DNA from: an uncultured Oscillospiraceae bacterium
GTDB taxonomy: Bacteria > Bacillota > Clostridia > Oscillospirales > Oscillospiraceae
Assembly: GCA_947631805.1 (NCBI GenBank)
Contig: CANRNA010000043.1
Span: 1 to 10,849 of the forward strand
Length of the DNA stretch: 10,849 nucleotides
Direction of reading: 5' to 3'
The position numbers and the translations under genes are program-made. Under the pieces are notes generated by a model. It searched no databases and was not told the origin of the DNA. It saw only the letters and a list, made by a program, of their open reading frames with translations. Below are positions 1-6,201 of this stretch, piece after piece (positions within the stretch are counted from its first letter, which is position 1; every line of letters begins with the position of its first letter).

Positions 1-170
1 AGGAAGGCGGCGTTGCCGCCCTCGCTGTTCATCTCCCGGAACAGCCCCTCCCAGTCCCGCAGGCGCAGGCCCAATTCCTCAAAATACCGCCGGAACGCGC
101 TTTGAAAGACCGGGTCGGAAAAATCCTCCGTCAGCCCGTCGGCAAAGCTCTCCGTGCTGCTGTTGGTCAT
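1..170 (-). CDS. Probable GNAT family N-acetyltransferase, N-terminal 56 residues only
   Basis: Only the first 56 codons are in the window; the gene continues past the left edge. The start ATG is the complement of 168-170 and has a good ribosome site (GGGAGG, about 8 bases upstream). The peptide begins MTNSSTESFADGLTEDF and continues with FQSAFRRYFEELGLRLRDW then GLFREMN. I recall this FQxAFxxYFxELGxxxxDWxGLFxEMN start from uncharacterised GNAT acetyltransferases of gut Clostridia, which would use acetyl-CoA to acylate an amine substrate in the cytoplasm. The acetyl-CoA-binding motif A lies outside the window, so the assignment rests on N-terminal resemblance alone. The gene has its own promoter (284-312) and a leader containing a short upstream ORF and hairpins, which suggests regulated translation. 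No substrate can be proposed from the sequence. Confidence 0.5.
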   Translation of the reverse strand, partial: MTNSSTESFADGLTEDFSDPVFQSAFRRYFEELGLRLRDWEGLFREMNSEGGNAAF

Positions 171-192
171 GGCGTGACCTCCCTCTGTTATT

Positions 193-220
193 CGGAGGGT
201 CAGTAGTCGCGCACCCTCCG
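193..220 (-). promoter_or_regulatory. Leader hairpin overlapping the upstream ORF; possible attenuator
   Basis: Perfect 8-bp inverted repeat CGGAGGGT / ACCCTCCG with a 12-base loop. On the minus strand the first arm lies within codons 7-9 of the leader ORF and the second begins at the last base of its stop codon. The CCCTC of the second arm can instead pair with GAGGG at 185-181, which is part of the ribosome site of the downstream gene. The two structures exclude each other, as in translational attenuators. There is no T-run after the stem, so a transcription terminator is unlikely. Function is inferred from geometry only. Confidence 0.45.
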
Positions 221-238
221 TACACGCGTCATCTTCAT
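200..238 (-). CDS. Short upstream ORF (leader peptide) before the acetyltransferase gene
   Basis: Thirteen codons (ATG at 238, TGA at 202-200) encode MKMTRVRRVRDY. A plausible ribosome site (AAAGGGGTG) lies about 7 bases upstream of the ATG. The stop codon is 29 bases before the start of the downstream gene. The peptide has two Arg-Val-Arg units (residues 5-7 and 8-10). In established macrolide-inducible leaders, Arg/Lys-X-Arg/Lys is a known drug-dependent ribosome stalling motif. Codons 7-9 form the 5' arm of a perfect 8-bp hairpin whose 3' arm starts in the stop codon. A role as regulatory leader peptide is inferred; such a short ORF could also occur by chance. Confidence 0.45.
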   Translation of the reverse strand: MKMTRVRRVRDY

Positions 239-283
239 AACACATCACCCCTTTCTCAGTATGGCGGGAACAGCGCTGGGGCC

Positions 284-312
284 ATTATCCCACATCCCGC
301 CCCCTTGCGCAA
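284..312 (-). promoter_or_regulatory. Promoter for the leader ORF and acetyltransferase
   Basis: On the minus strand, TTGCGC (312-307) and GATAAT (289-284) are separated by exactly 17 bases, close to the sigma-A consensus. The -10 is preceded by TGTGG. Transcription would begin near 277, about 40 bases before the leader ORF start and 107 bases before the acetyltransferase start. Confidence 0.6.
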
Positions 313-354
313 GCCCTCCGCCCCGGTCCGCCCTTTTTTGCGCCCCGGCGGGCC

Positions 355-360
355 TATAAT
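355..360 (+). promoter_or_regulatory. Candidate -10 element for the noc-like gene
   Basis: A perfect TATAAT lies 32 bases before the annotated ParB/Noc start, giving a leader of roughly 25-30 bases. No good -35 box is present at 16-18 bases; the best is a run of T at 334-339 with a 15-base spacer. The element diverges from the minus-strand promoter at 284-312. Confidence 0.4.
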
Positions 361-391
361 ATGACCATGCTATGCGCGCCGAGAGGGGGAT

Positions 392-1195
392 ATGCCCATG
401 CAAATGCTGAAAACGCGCCGCCGGACGGAGGAGGGCGTCATGGTCCTGCCCGTGGACCAGATTGTGTCCAGCCCCTACCAGCCCCGGCAGATATTCGACA
501 GCCGCCGTCTGGAGGAGCTGGCGGAGAGCATCCGGCTGTACGGGGTGCTGAGCCCTCTGTCCGTGCGGCTGCGGGGCGGCCGGTATGAGCTGGTGGCGGG
601 GGAGCGCCGCCTGAGGGCGGCCAGGATGGCGGGACTGGAGCGGGTGCCCTGCTTGCTGCTGGATGTGGACGGGGCGGAGTCCGGGGCTATCGCCCTGGTG
701 GAAAATCTCCAGCGCCAGGACCTGGATTATATCGAGCAGGCCCAGGGCATCGCCCGGCTCATCGACCAGTTCGGCCTGAGCCAGGAGGAGTGCGCCCGGC
801 GGCTGGGCAAGAGCCAGTCCGCCATTGCCAACAAGCTGCGTCTGCTGCGTCTGCCCGAGGACATCCTGGCAAAGCTTCGGGCGGCGGAGCTTACGGAGCG
901 CCACGGCCGGGCCCTTCTGCGCCTGCCGGACGACGACAGCCGCCGCCGGGCCCTGGACCACATCATAGCCTGTCAGCTGGCGGTGCCCGCCACGGACAGC
1001 TATATCGACGCGGTGCTGGAGCGGCAGGAGAAGCCCGCCGCCTCCCGGACCCGGTTCGTGCTCAAGGACGTGCGGGTGTTTTTGAACACCCTGCAAAAAA
1101 GCGTGGACGTAATGCGCCAGGGGGGCGTGGACGTGGGCATGCAGCGGGAGCAGACCGACCAGGAGATGGTGGTCACCATCCGGATAAGACGGTAA
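392..1195 (+). CDS. noc: Noc-like nucleoid occlusion protein (ParB/Spo0J family)
   Basis: 267-residue cytoplasmic DNA-binding CTP-switch protein of the ParB family. Visible landmarks: LPVDQIVSSPYQPRQIF (19-35), typical of the N-terminal ParB domain; the CTP-binding/arginine patch GERRLRA (70-76); ENLQRQDL (104-111); a helix-turn-helix around 127-153 containing LGKSQSAIANKLRLLRLP; and the C-terminal dimer domain ending in VTIRI. From memory, the LGKxQSxIANKLRLL segment, the NTLQKS motif near 231-236 and the TIRI end match Bacillus Noc better than Spo0J. Noc binds NBS sites and keeps the division septum away from the nucleoid. Bacillus Noc starts with an amphipathic membrane anchor containing Phe residues; here the first 15 residues (MPMQMLKTRRRTEEG) do not obviously supply one. 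The SD-like GAGAGGGGG (381-389) is only 2 bases from the ATG at 392 but 8 from the ATG at 398, so translation may begin at 398 (MQMLKTRRR). Spo0J is the main alternative. Confidence 0.82.
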   Translation: MPMQMLKTRRRTEEGVMVLPVDQIVSSPYQPRQIFDSRRLEELAESIRLYGVLSPLSVRLRGGRYELVAGERRLRAARMAGLERVPCLLLDVDGAESGAIALVENLQRQDLDYIEQAQGIARLIDQFGLSQEECARRLGKSQSAIANKLRLLRLPEDILAKLRAAELTERHGRALLRLPDDDSRRRALDHIIACQLAVPATDSYIDAVLERQEKPAASRTRFVLKDVRVFLNTLQKSVDVMRQGGVDVGMQREQTDQEMVVTIRIRR

Positions 1196-1203
1196 ATTAT
1201 CCC

Positions 1204-1232
1204 TTGCAATCCGCCGCCGGGCGGGATAAAAT
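1204..1232 (+). promoter_or_regulatory. Promoter of the MATE-tudS unit
   Basis: TTGCAA (1204-1209) and TAAAAT (1227-1232) are spaced by 17 bases, a good sigma-A promoter immediately after the noc stop codon. Initiation is expected near 1239, about 35 bases before the MATE start. The spacer contains GC-rich half-repeats (CCGCC / GGCGG) that could bind a repressor, but this is weak. Confidence 0.6.
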
Positions 1233-1273
1233 AAATGTGATACACAGAAACGAAAAAGAGAGAACCGGGCAAG

Positions 1274-2638
1274 ATGGATAAAAACAGCCTGATAAAAGAT
1301 TATACCACCGGCCCCGTGGGGCGGCAGCTGCTGTCATTCGCGTGGCCGTTTATGCTGTCCAATCTGCTCCAGACGGCCTATAACCTGGTAGACATGGTGG
1401 TGGTGGGCCAGTACGTGGGCCCGGCGGGCCTGTCCGCCGTGGGCATAGGCGCGGACCTCATCCACCTGTACACCTTCGTCTGCATGGGCTTCTGCAACGC
1501 CGGGCAGGTGCTCATCAGCCAGTACGTGGGCCTCCATGACAGCCAGTCCGTGTCCAAAATGGTGGGCGTGATGTTCACGTTCATCCTGGGCATGAGCCTG
1601 GTCATCTCCGGGCTGGGCCTGGGCTTTGCCGGGCGGCTGATGGGGTGGCTGAACGTGCCCCCCGAGGCGCTTGTCTACTGTCGGCAGTACACGGTGTGCT
1701 GCACGGCGGGGCTGTTCTTCCTGGTGGGCTATGTGATGGTGGCGGCCATCCTCCGGGGCATCGGCGAGTCCAGACGGCCCATGGTGTTCATCATCATCGC
1801 CTCGGTGCTGAATGTGATACTGGATCTGGTGTTCGTGTCCGGGGGGATGGGCCCTCTGGGGGCGGCCCTGGCCACGGTCATCGCCCAGGGGGTCAGCTTC
1901 GTGCTGTGCGTGGGCTATCTGTGGCGGCGGCGGGACCGGCTGGGCTTTGAATTCCACTGGCGGTATCTCCGGCCCGACCGGGACAACCTGCAAAAGCTGT
2001 TGAAGCTGGGCGTGCCCATGATGATACAGTCCTGCGCCATCAACCTGTCCATGCTGTTCGTGTCCCGGTGCATCAACGCCTACGGCGTGACGGTCTCCGC
2101 CGTCACAAGCGTGGGCAACAAGCTGTCCACGGTCGCCAGCATCATCTGCCAGGCCCTGAGCCAGTCCGGGGCCACCATGGTGGGGCAGAATTTTGCCGCC
2201 CGGAAGTTCGACCGGGTGGCGAAGGCCCTGGGCACCGCCGTGGCGGTGGGGCTTTGCTTCACCGCGATTTTGTCCGCCGTGATGATCGCCTTCCCGGAAA
2301 AGGTGTTCTCCCTTTTTGACGACGACCCGGCGGTGCTGGCCATGAGCCACAGCTACGTGCTGGTGGCGGTGCTGAACTTCTTCGGCTACGCCCTCCGGGG
2401 GCCCAGCACGGCGCTTTGCAACGGCATGGGTTTTCCCGTGATGAACTTCGTGCTGGGGGTCCTGGACGGGGTGGTCATGCGCATCGGCCTGTGCGTGCTG
2501 CTGGCCCAGGTGTTCGGCATGGGCGTGCGGGGCTACTGGCTGGGAGGCGCCCTGGCGGGATTCACTTTCTTCCTGGTGATGGGGCCGTACTTCCTGTCCG
2601 GCAAATGGAAAAAACGGGCGCCGCCCGCGGCGGCGTGA
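1274..2638 (+). CDS. MATE family efflux transporter
   Basis: 454-residue integral membrane protein, the usual length for a 12-helix MATE (NorM/DinF-like) antiporter, which exports cationic drugs or metabolites using a Na+ or H+ gradient. The N-terminus shows the family pattern GRQLLSFAWPFMLSNLLQ followed by AYNLVDMVVVGQYVGPAGLSA. The second half repeats it from about residue 236 (KLLKLGVPMMIQSCAINLSM), as expected for the two six-helix halves; AALATVIAQGVSFVL and SQSGATMVGQNFAARKFDR are also typical MATE segments. The protein ends in a short basic and alanine-rich tail (KWKKRAPPAAA). Its ribosome site is only moderate (AGAGAG about 10 bases upstream). A DUF523 gene follows after 12 bases, so the two are probably co-transcribed. 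The substrate cannot be read from sequence. Confidence 0.93.
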   Translation: MDKNSLIKDYTTGPVGRQLLSFAWPFMLSNLLQTAYNLVDMVVVGQYVGPAGLSAVGIGADLIHLYTFVCMGFCNAGQVLISQYVGLHDSQSVSKMVGVMFTFILGMSLVISGLGLGFAGRLMGWLNVPPEALVYCRQYTVCCTAGLFFLVGYVMVAAILRGIGESRRPMVFIIIASVLNVILDLVFVSGGMGPLGAALATVIAQGVSFVLCVGYLWRRRDRLGFEFHWRYLRPDRDNLQKLLKLGVPMMIQSCAINLSMLFVSRCINAYGVTVSAVTSVGNKLSTVASIICQALSQSGATMVGQNFAARKFDRVAKALGTAVAVGLCFTAILSAVMIAFPEKVFSLFDDDPAVLAMSHSYVLVAVLNFFGYALRGPSTALCNGMGFPVMNFVLGVLDGVVMRIGLCVLLAQVFGMGVRGYWLGGALAGFTFFLVMGPYFLSGKWKKRAPPAAA

Positions 2639-2650
2639 GAGGAGCGGAGC

Positions 2651-3064
2651 ATGATACTGGTCAGCGCCTGCCTTTTGGGCCACAACTGCAAATATAACGG
2701 CGGGAACAACGACTGCGCCGCCGTACATAAATTCCTGGAGGGGAAGGAATACGTGTTCTTCTGCCCGGAGCGGGCCTCCGGCCTGCCCGCTCCCCGCCTG
2801 CCCAGCGAGATACGGGACGGGCGGGTGTTCAGCAAGGCGGGCCAGGACGTGACGGAGGAGTTTCGCCGGGGGGCGGAAAAGGCCCTGGCCTTCTGCCGGG
2901 ACAAGGGCGTCACCCAGGCGGTGCTGAAGGCCCGCAGCCCCTCCTGCGGGGTCCACGCCGTCTATGACGGCTCCTTTACCGGCAAAACGGTCCCCGGCAT
3001 GGGCGTCACCGCCCGGCTCCTGGCGGAAAACGGCATAGAGCTGCTGGACGAAGAGGACCTGTAA
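2651..3064 (+). CDS. DUF523 protein, TudS-like [4Fe-4S] desulfidase candidate
   Basis: 137 residues, full length for DUF523 (YbbK). All three family signatures are present: SACLLGHNCKYNGGNN (5-20), FCPERASGLPAPRLPSEI (37-54) and LKARSPSCG (92-100). The characterised member TudS is a 2-thiouracil desulfidase whose [4Fe-4S] cluster is held by three conserved cysteines. Here Cys7, Cys38 and Cys99 lie in the three signature motifs and are the likely ligands, leaving a free iron to take sulfide from a thiolated substrate. Further cysteines are at 13, 22 and 82. The likely role is sulfur removal from thiolated pyrimidines or related compounds in the cytoplasm; which substrate is unknown. It follows the MATE gene by 12 bases with GAGGAG as ribosome site, and is the last gene before a terminator hairpin. 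Confidence 0.85.
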   Translation: MILVSACLLGHNCKYNGGNNDCAAVHKFLEGKEYVFFCPERASGLPAPRLPSEIRDGRVFSKAGQDVTEEFRRGAEKALAFCRDKGVTQAVLKARSPSCGVHAVYDGSFTGKTVPGMGVTARLLAENGIELLDEEDL

Positions 3065-3080
3065 AACGATACAACGAAAC

Positions 3081-3109
3081 ACCGGCATGACCCGATGGGC
3101 CATGCCGGT
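3081..3109. terminator. Hairpin between convergent genes, probable bidirectional terminator
   Basis: Perfect 9-bp stem ACCGGCATG / CATGCCGGT, extended inward past one A-C mismatch by CCC/GGG around a GAT loop. It lies 16 bases after the DUF523 stop and 16 bases after the MscS gene stop on the other strand. The plus-strand tail is only CGCTTTGG. The minus-strand tail (GTTTCGTTGTATCGTTTT) is more T-rich, so termination is probably better for the minus-strand transcript. Confidence 0.6.
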
Positions 3110-3125
3110 GCGCTTTGGTATGGGG

Positions 3126-6100
3126 TTAAGTGTTGGTGACCTCCATGTTTTTGCCCTCCTCCCGCTGGGCCTCGGCGAATTCCTCCGCCCGGCGGCGCTG
3201 CCACTCGGTGGCCTCCAAAAACTCCACCGGGTGGTTGACGACCACCTGGGGGAAGGGGACGTTTATCTTGTACCGGTCAAATATCAGCTTCATCTCCCGG
3301 TTCAGGTCACGGGCCATCTGGAGCCTGTCGCCCTCGGCGCATTTGGCCACGATGCGGATGATGACGCCGGAGTCGCCCAGCTCGGCCACGCCCTTGTAGA
3401 AGGGGCCGTCGGATATCTTGGGCAGATGGCGGCGGATATTGGGCAGCTCCGTGGCCAGGATGCTCTCCACCCGCTCCAGGCTCTCGCCGTACTCGATGCC
3501 CACGTCGCACACGGCGAAAGAGTCCTTCCGGGTCATGTTGATGACGTTGGAGACGCCGCTGTTGTTGATGATCTTGATATCCCCGCCGGGGGCCTCTATC
3601 TTGGTGGTGCGCACCCCTATCTCCAGCACGGTGCCGCGCCAGTCTCCAATGGTGACGATGTCGCCCACCCGGTACTCGCCCTCGAAGATGATGAACAGCC
3701 CGGCCAGGATGTCCTTCACCAGGTCCTGGGCGCCCAGGCCGATGACCAGGGACAGGATACCGGCGGAGGCCAGAAGGGTGGCGGTGTCCACCCCGAGCAT
3801 GGAGAAGCAGAAGTACAGCGCCACCAGCACGGAGGCGTATTTGACCATGTTGTTTATCAGGCGGACGACTGTCTCGCCGCGGGCGCTCAGACTGTGGGAC
3901 AGGAGCTTGAACCCGCCCCGCAGGAGCATGCTCGCTACGCTAACCACGCACAATATCATGATGCAGGCGGTGAAGGCGAACACGTTCACGCCCCGCTTCC
4001 AGGACCCGTCCAGCACGTACCGGAACACGGAGGTGCTGGAAAAGGCGGCGTCCTTGTTGGCCACGGCTACGACGATGAACAGGGCCAGCAGGCCCATCAG
4101 CACCTTGAGCACCATCATGACCTTCTGCTCGCAGGTCATCTCGCTCCAGCCCAAAAACTGGTTGCTCCACCGGCTGAAGGCGCTCTCCGTCCGCTTGACG
4201 GAGCCGTCGGGCATGACCACGTCCATCATCCGGGCCCGCTTTTTCTTCCCTGTGTCCTCTGTGACGACGGGGGCGTCTATGGCACCTTTCCGGCGCTCGA
4301 AGGTCAGCATCAGCCACACCAGCGCCAGGAACACCAGGCTCACCCCGGCGGTGCTCAGGGAGATGAGCACCCGGTCGTTACCCAGCTGGTCGGCGGGCCG
4401 GGCCACGTATATGTAGACGCCGTCCGCCAGGCGGCAGGTGGCGAAGTATTTCTGCTGCCCCAGGGTGATATAGCCGCTGTCCCCGTCCCGGAGGGCGCTC
4501 TCCTCCATGCCGTATTCCAGGGCGCTGCGGCCTATATACCGCTCCTCCGGGTAGTAGAGGAAGTTCTTGCTCTCCGGGTCAACGGCGAAGGCGAAGCCCC
4601 CCGAGCCGGTCCGGACGCTCTGCAAAATGGTGCTCAGGCCCATCTGGTCCACGGCCCGCTGGAGCAGATCCGGCAAAACGGATATCTGCACAAAGCCGTT
4701 GGCCTCCCCCTCCTCGTCCCGGAGGGTGACGCCCACATACTGGCGGAAGGAGCCCACGTCGTCCGTCTGGGCCTCCTGGACAAGATAGGGCACCCCCTGC
4801 AGCAGCTGCCGGAACTCGTAGGACTGGTCCTCCGGGTCGGTGCTGAGAGAGAAGCGAGAGTAAGGGGAGTCGGTGGCGATGGCGTTGCCCTCGGTGTCGA
4901 ACACCATGATGTACTCCACCCCCAGGGCACGGGTCATGGAGGACAGGGCGTCCCGGTCCAGCAGCTCCGGCTTCCGGTCCAGGATATAGGCGGCCGTTTC
5001 TGCCTTGCTGATATAGCTGGAATCGTACCGGGCGGTGAGCCGGTCGATGTTCTCCTCGTAGCGCTGGATGGTGCTGTCCACCTCCACCAGGCTCTGGGCG
5101 TTGCTGAGAGAGGCGTTGGACAGGCTGAACAGGGTCTGCATGTAATAGGACGACACCAGCACGCATAAAAGCCCCATGACGGAGACGGTTATCAGTTTCC
5201 GCCCGATGGGCCGGTGGAAGCACAGATGGCGGAAGAGCTTGTGGTCCTCCGGAGCGGCGCCCTCCCGGCGCTCCTGCTGCAGCAGCAGTATGGCGTACAC
5301 CACCACGGTGGTGATGGCCGCGAAGAACACGAACAGCACGATGATGACGGTGATGGCGTTGGCGGAGAATATCTCGTCCCGGCTCACGCAGGAGAGGATG
5401 TACACGTCGTCCACATGGACCACGCCGCAGTAGCACTCCTGCCCGTCCACGGTCATCCAGTCGCACTTGCCGTCCCGCAGGTCGCTGATGTCAAGGCCGT
5501 TGTTCAGAGCGTCCTGGCCGATAAGGTCCTCGTTGGGGTGGTACAGGATGGAGTAGTCCTTGGCGGAGACGGCAAAGCAATAGCCGTGCAGGCCCACGCT
5601 CACGTTCTCCAGCATGCTCTTCCAGGAGGCGGTCTCGTCCTTTATCTGCTCCAGCTCCGCGGGGTCCTGGACCACCACGGCCATGGTGTCGGCGTCTATG
5701 AGCGCGCCGTAATAGCGGTAGCGCCCGCTGCCGCCCATATCCACCTGGAAGGCCTCGGAGGGCTGGCCGGTCTCGAACACGGTGCGCAGCTGGTTATACC
5801 GGGAGCGGATGAAATCCACCTGGGTGGGCTGGGCCTGGCAGAGGATGTTGCCGCTCCTGTCCAGCAGAAGGACGTTGTCCACGTTCAGGATGGTCCGGTA
5901 ATCCTCCATCACGGCGCCTGTCAGCTCCGGGTCCAGCTCCTGCTGGACCATGTAGGCCAGGCTGGACGCCTTGGACTGATAAATGGCGTCAAAGGTCTCC
6001 TCCAGCTGTCTGGCGGTCTCCTCCGAGACGGCGACCAGGTCCGTTATCTGGGTCATCTTCTGGCGGGTGTCCGTCTCCTGGCGGTCAACGGCCAGCTGGT

Positions 6101-6191
6101 TTTGCAGCAGCGTCAGGTATGTGCCCAGAAGCAGCAGGCTGACGAGCTCGAATACCGCTGCGAGGACGGCCTTCCTTTTCAGTCTGTTCAT
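3126..6191 (-). CDS. Tandem Cache-domain sensor fused to an MscS-family channel
   Basis: 1021 residues; E. coli MscS has about 290. Two homologous sensor modules precede the channel. Module 1: TM 8-29, extracytoplasmic Cache-like domain 30-278, TM 279-304. Module 2: TM 333-353, Cache-like domain 354-607, TM 608-630. The two membrane-proximal halves align: GYCFAV, ILYHP, IGQDAL and LRDG (204-241) against GFAFAV, FLYYP, IGRSAL and LRDG (532-570). A basic cytoplasmic linker (631-690, KKKRAR) leads to TMs at 691-711, 735-757 and 776-799, then the MscS pore helix 801-831. The beta domain follows, with VGDIVTIGDWRGTVLEIGVRTT (842-863) and a C-terminal vestibule to about 985, then a charged tail. 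The 8-TM topology puts both sensors outside and the MscS beta domain inside. Leu815 and Leu819 align with the E. coli constriction residues L105 and L109. The ribosome site GAGGAG overlaps the upstream gene's stop (TGAGGAG), implying translational coupling to the binding protein. The channel assignment is firm; ligand gating is inference. Confidence 0.9.
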   Translation of the reverse strand: MNRLKRKAVLAAVFELVSLLLLGTYLTLLQNQLAVDRQETDTRQKMTQITDLVAVSEETARQLEETFDAIYQSKASSLAYMVQQELDPELTGAVMEDYRTILNVDNVLLLDRSGNILCQAQPTQVDFIRSRYNQLRTVFETGQPSEAFQVDMGGSGRYRYYGALIDADTMAVVVQDPAELEQIKDETASWKSMLENVSVGLHGYCFAVSAKDYSILYHPNEDLIGQDALNNGLDISDLRDGKCDWMTVDGQECYCGVVHVDDVYILSCVSRDEIFSANAITVIIVLFVFFAAITTVVVYAILLLQQERREGAAPEDHKLFRHLCFHRPIGRKLITVSVMGLLCVLVSSYYMQTLFSLSNASLSNAQSLVEVDSTIQRYEENIDRLTARYDSSYISKAETAAYILDRKPELLDRDALSSMTRALGVEYIMVFDTEGNAIATDSPYSRFSLSTDPEDQSYEFRQLLQGVPYLVQEAQTDDVGSFRQYVGVTLRDEEGEANGFVQISVLPDLLQRAVDQMGLSTILQSVRTGSGGFAFAVDPESKNFLYYPEERYIGRSALEYGMEESALRDGDSGYITLGQQKYFATCRLADGVYIYVARPADQLGNDRVLISLSTAGVSLVFLALVWLMLTFERRKGAIDAPVVTEDTGKKKRARMMDVVMPDGSVKRTESAFSRWSNQFLGWSEMTCEQKVMMVLKVLMGLLALFIVVAVANKDAAFSSTSVFRYVLDGSWKRGVNVFAFTACIMILCVVSVASMLLRGGFKLLSHSLSARGETVVRLINNMVKYASVLVALYFCFSMLGVDTATLLASAGILSLVIGLGAQDLVKDILAGLFIIFEGEYRVGDIVTIGDWRGTVLEIGVRTTKIEAPGGDIKIINNSGVSNVINMTRKDSFAVCDVGIEYGESLERVESILATELPNIRRHLPKISDGPFYKGVAELGDSGVIIRIVAKCAEGDRLQMARDLNREMKLIFDRYKINVPFPQVVVNHPVEFLEATEWQRRRAEEFAEAQREEGKNMEVTNT

Positions 6192-6201
6192 GTCCGTCTC
6201 C

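Noticed and set aside
245..1096. 283-codon minus-strand frame opposite the noc-like gene
   Set aside because: The sense strand encodes a clear ParB/Noc protein; the antisense product has no recognisable features and would overlap the leader promoter.
1334..3103. 589-codon minus-strand open frame opposite the MATE and DUF523 genes
   Set aside because: It spans two real genes on the other strand and their gap, with His/Gln/Pro-rich low-complexity composition and no domain; it is a GC-driven shadow frame.
3087..5168. Very long plus-strand open frame (693 codons) opposite the Cache-MscS gene
   Set aside because: It is antisense to a gene with clear domains. Its product is rich in His, Gly, Gln and Val with no recognisable motif, as expected for the complementary frame of GC-rich coding DNA.
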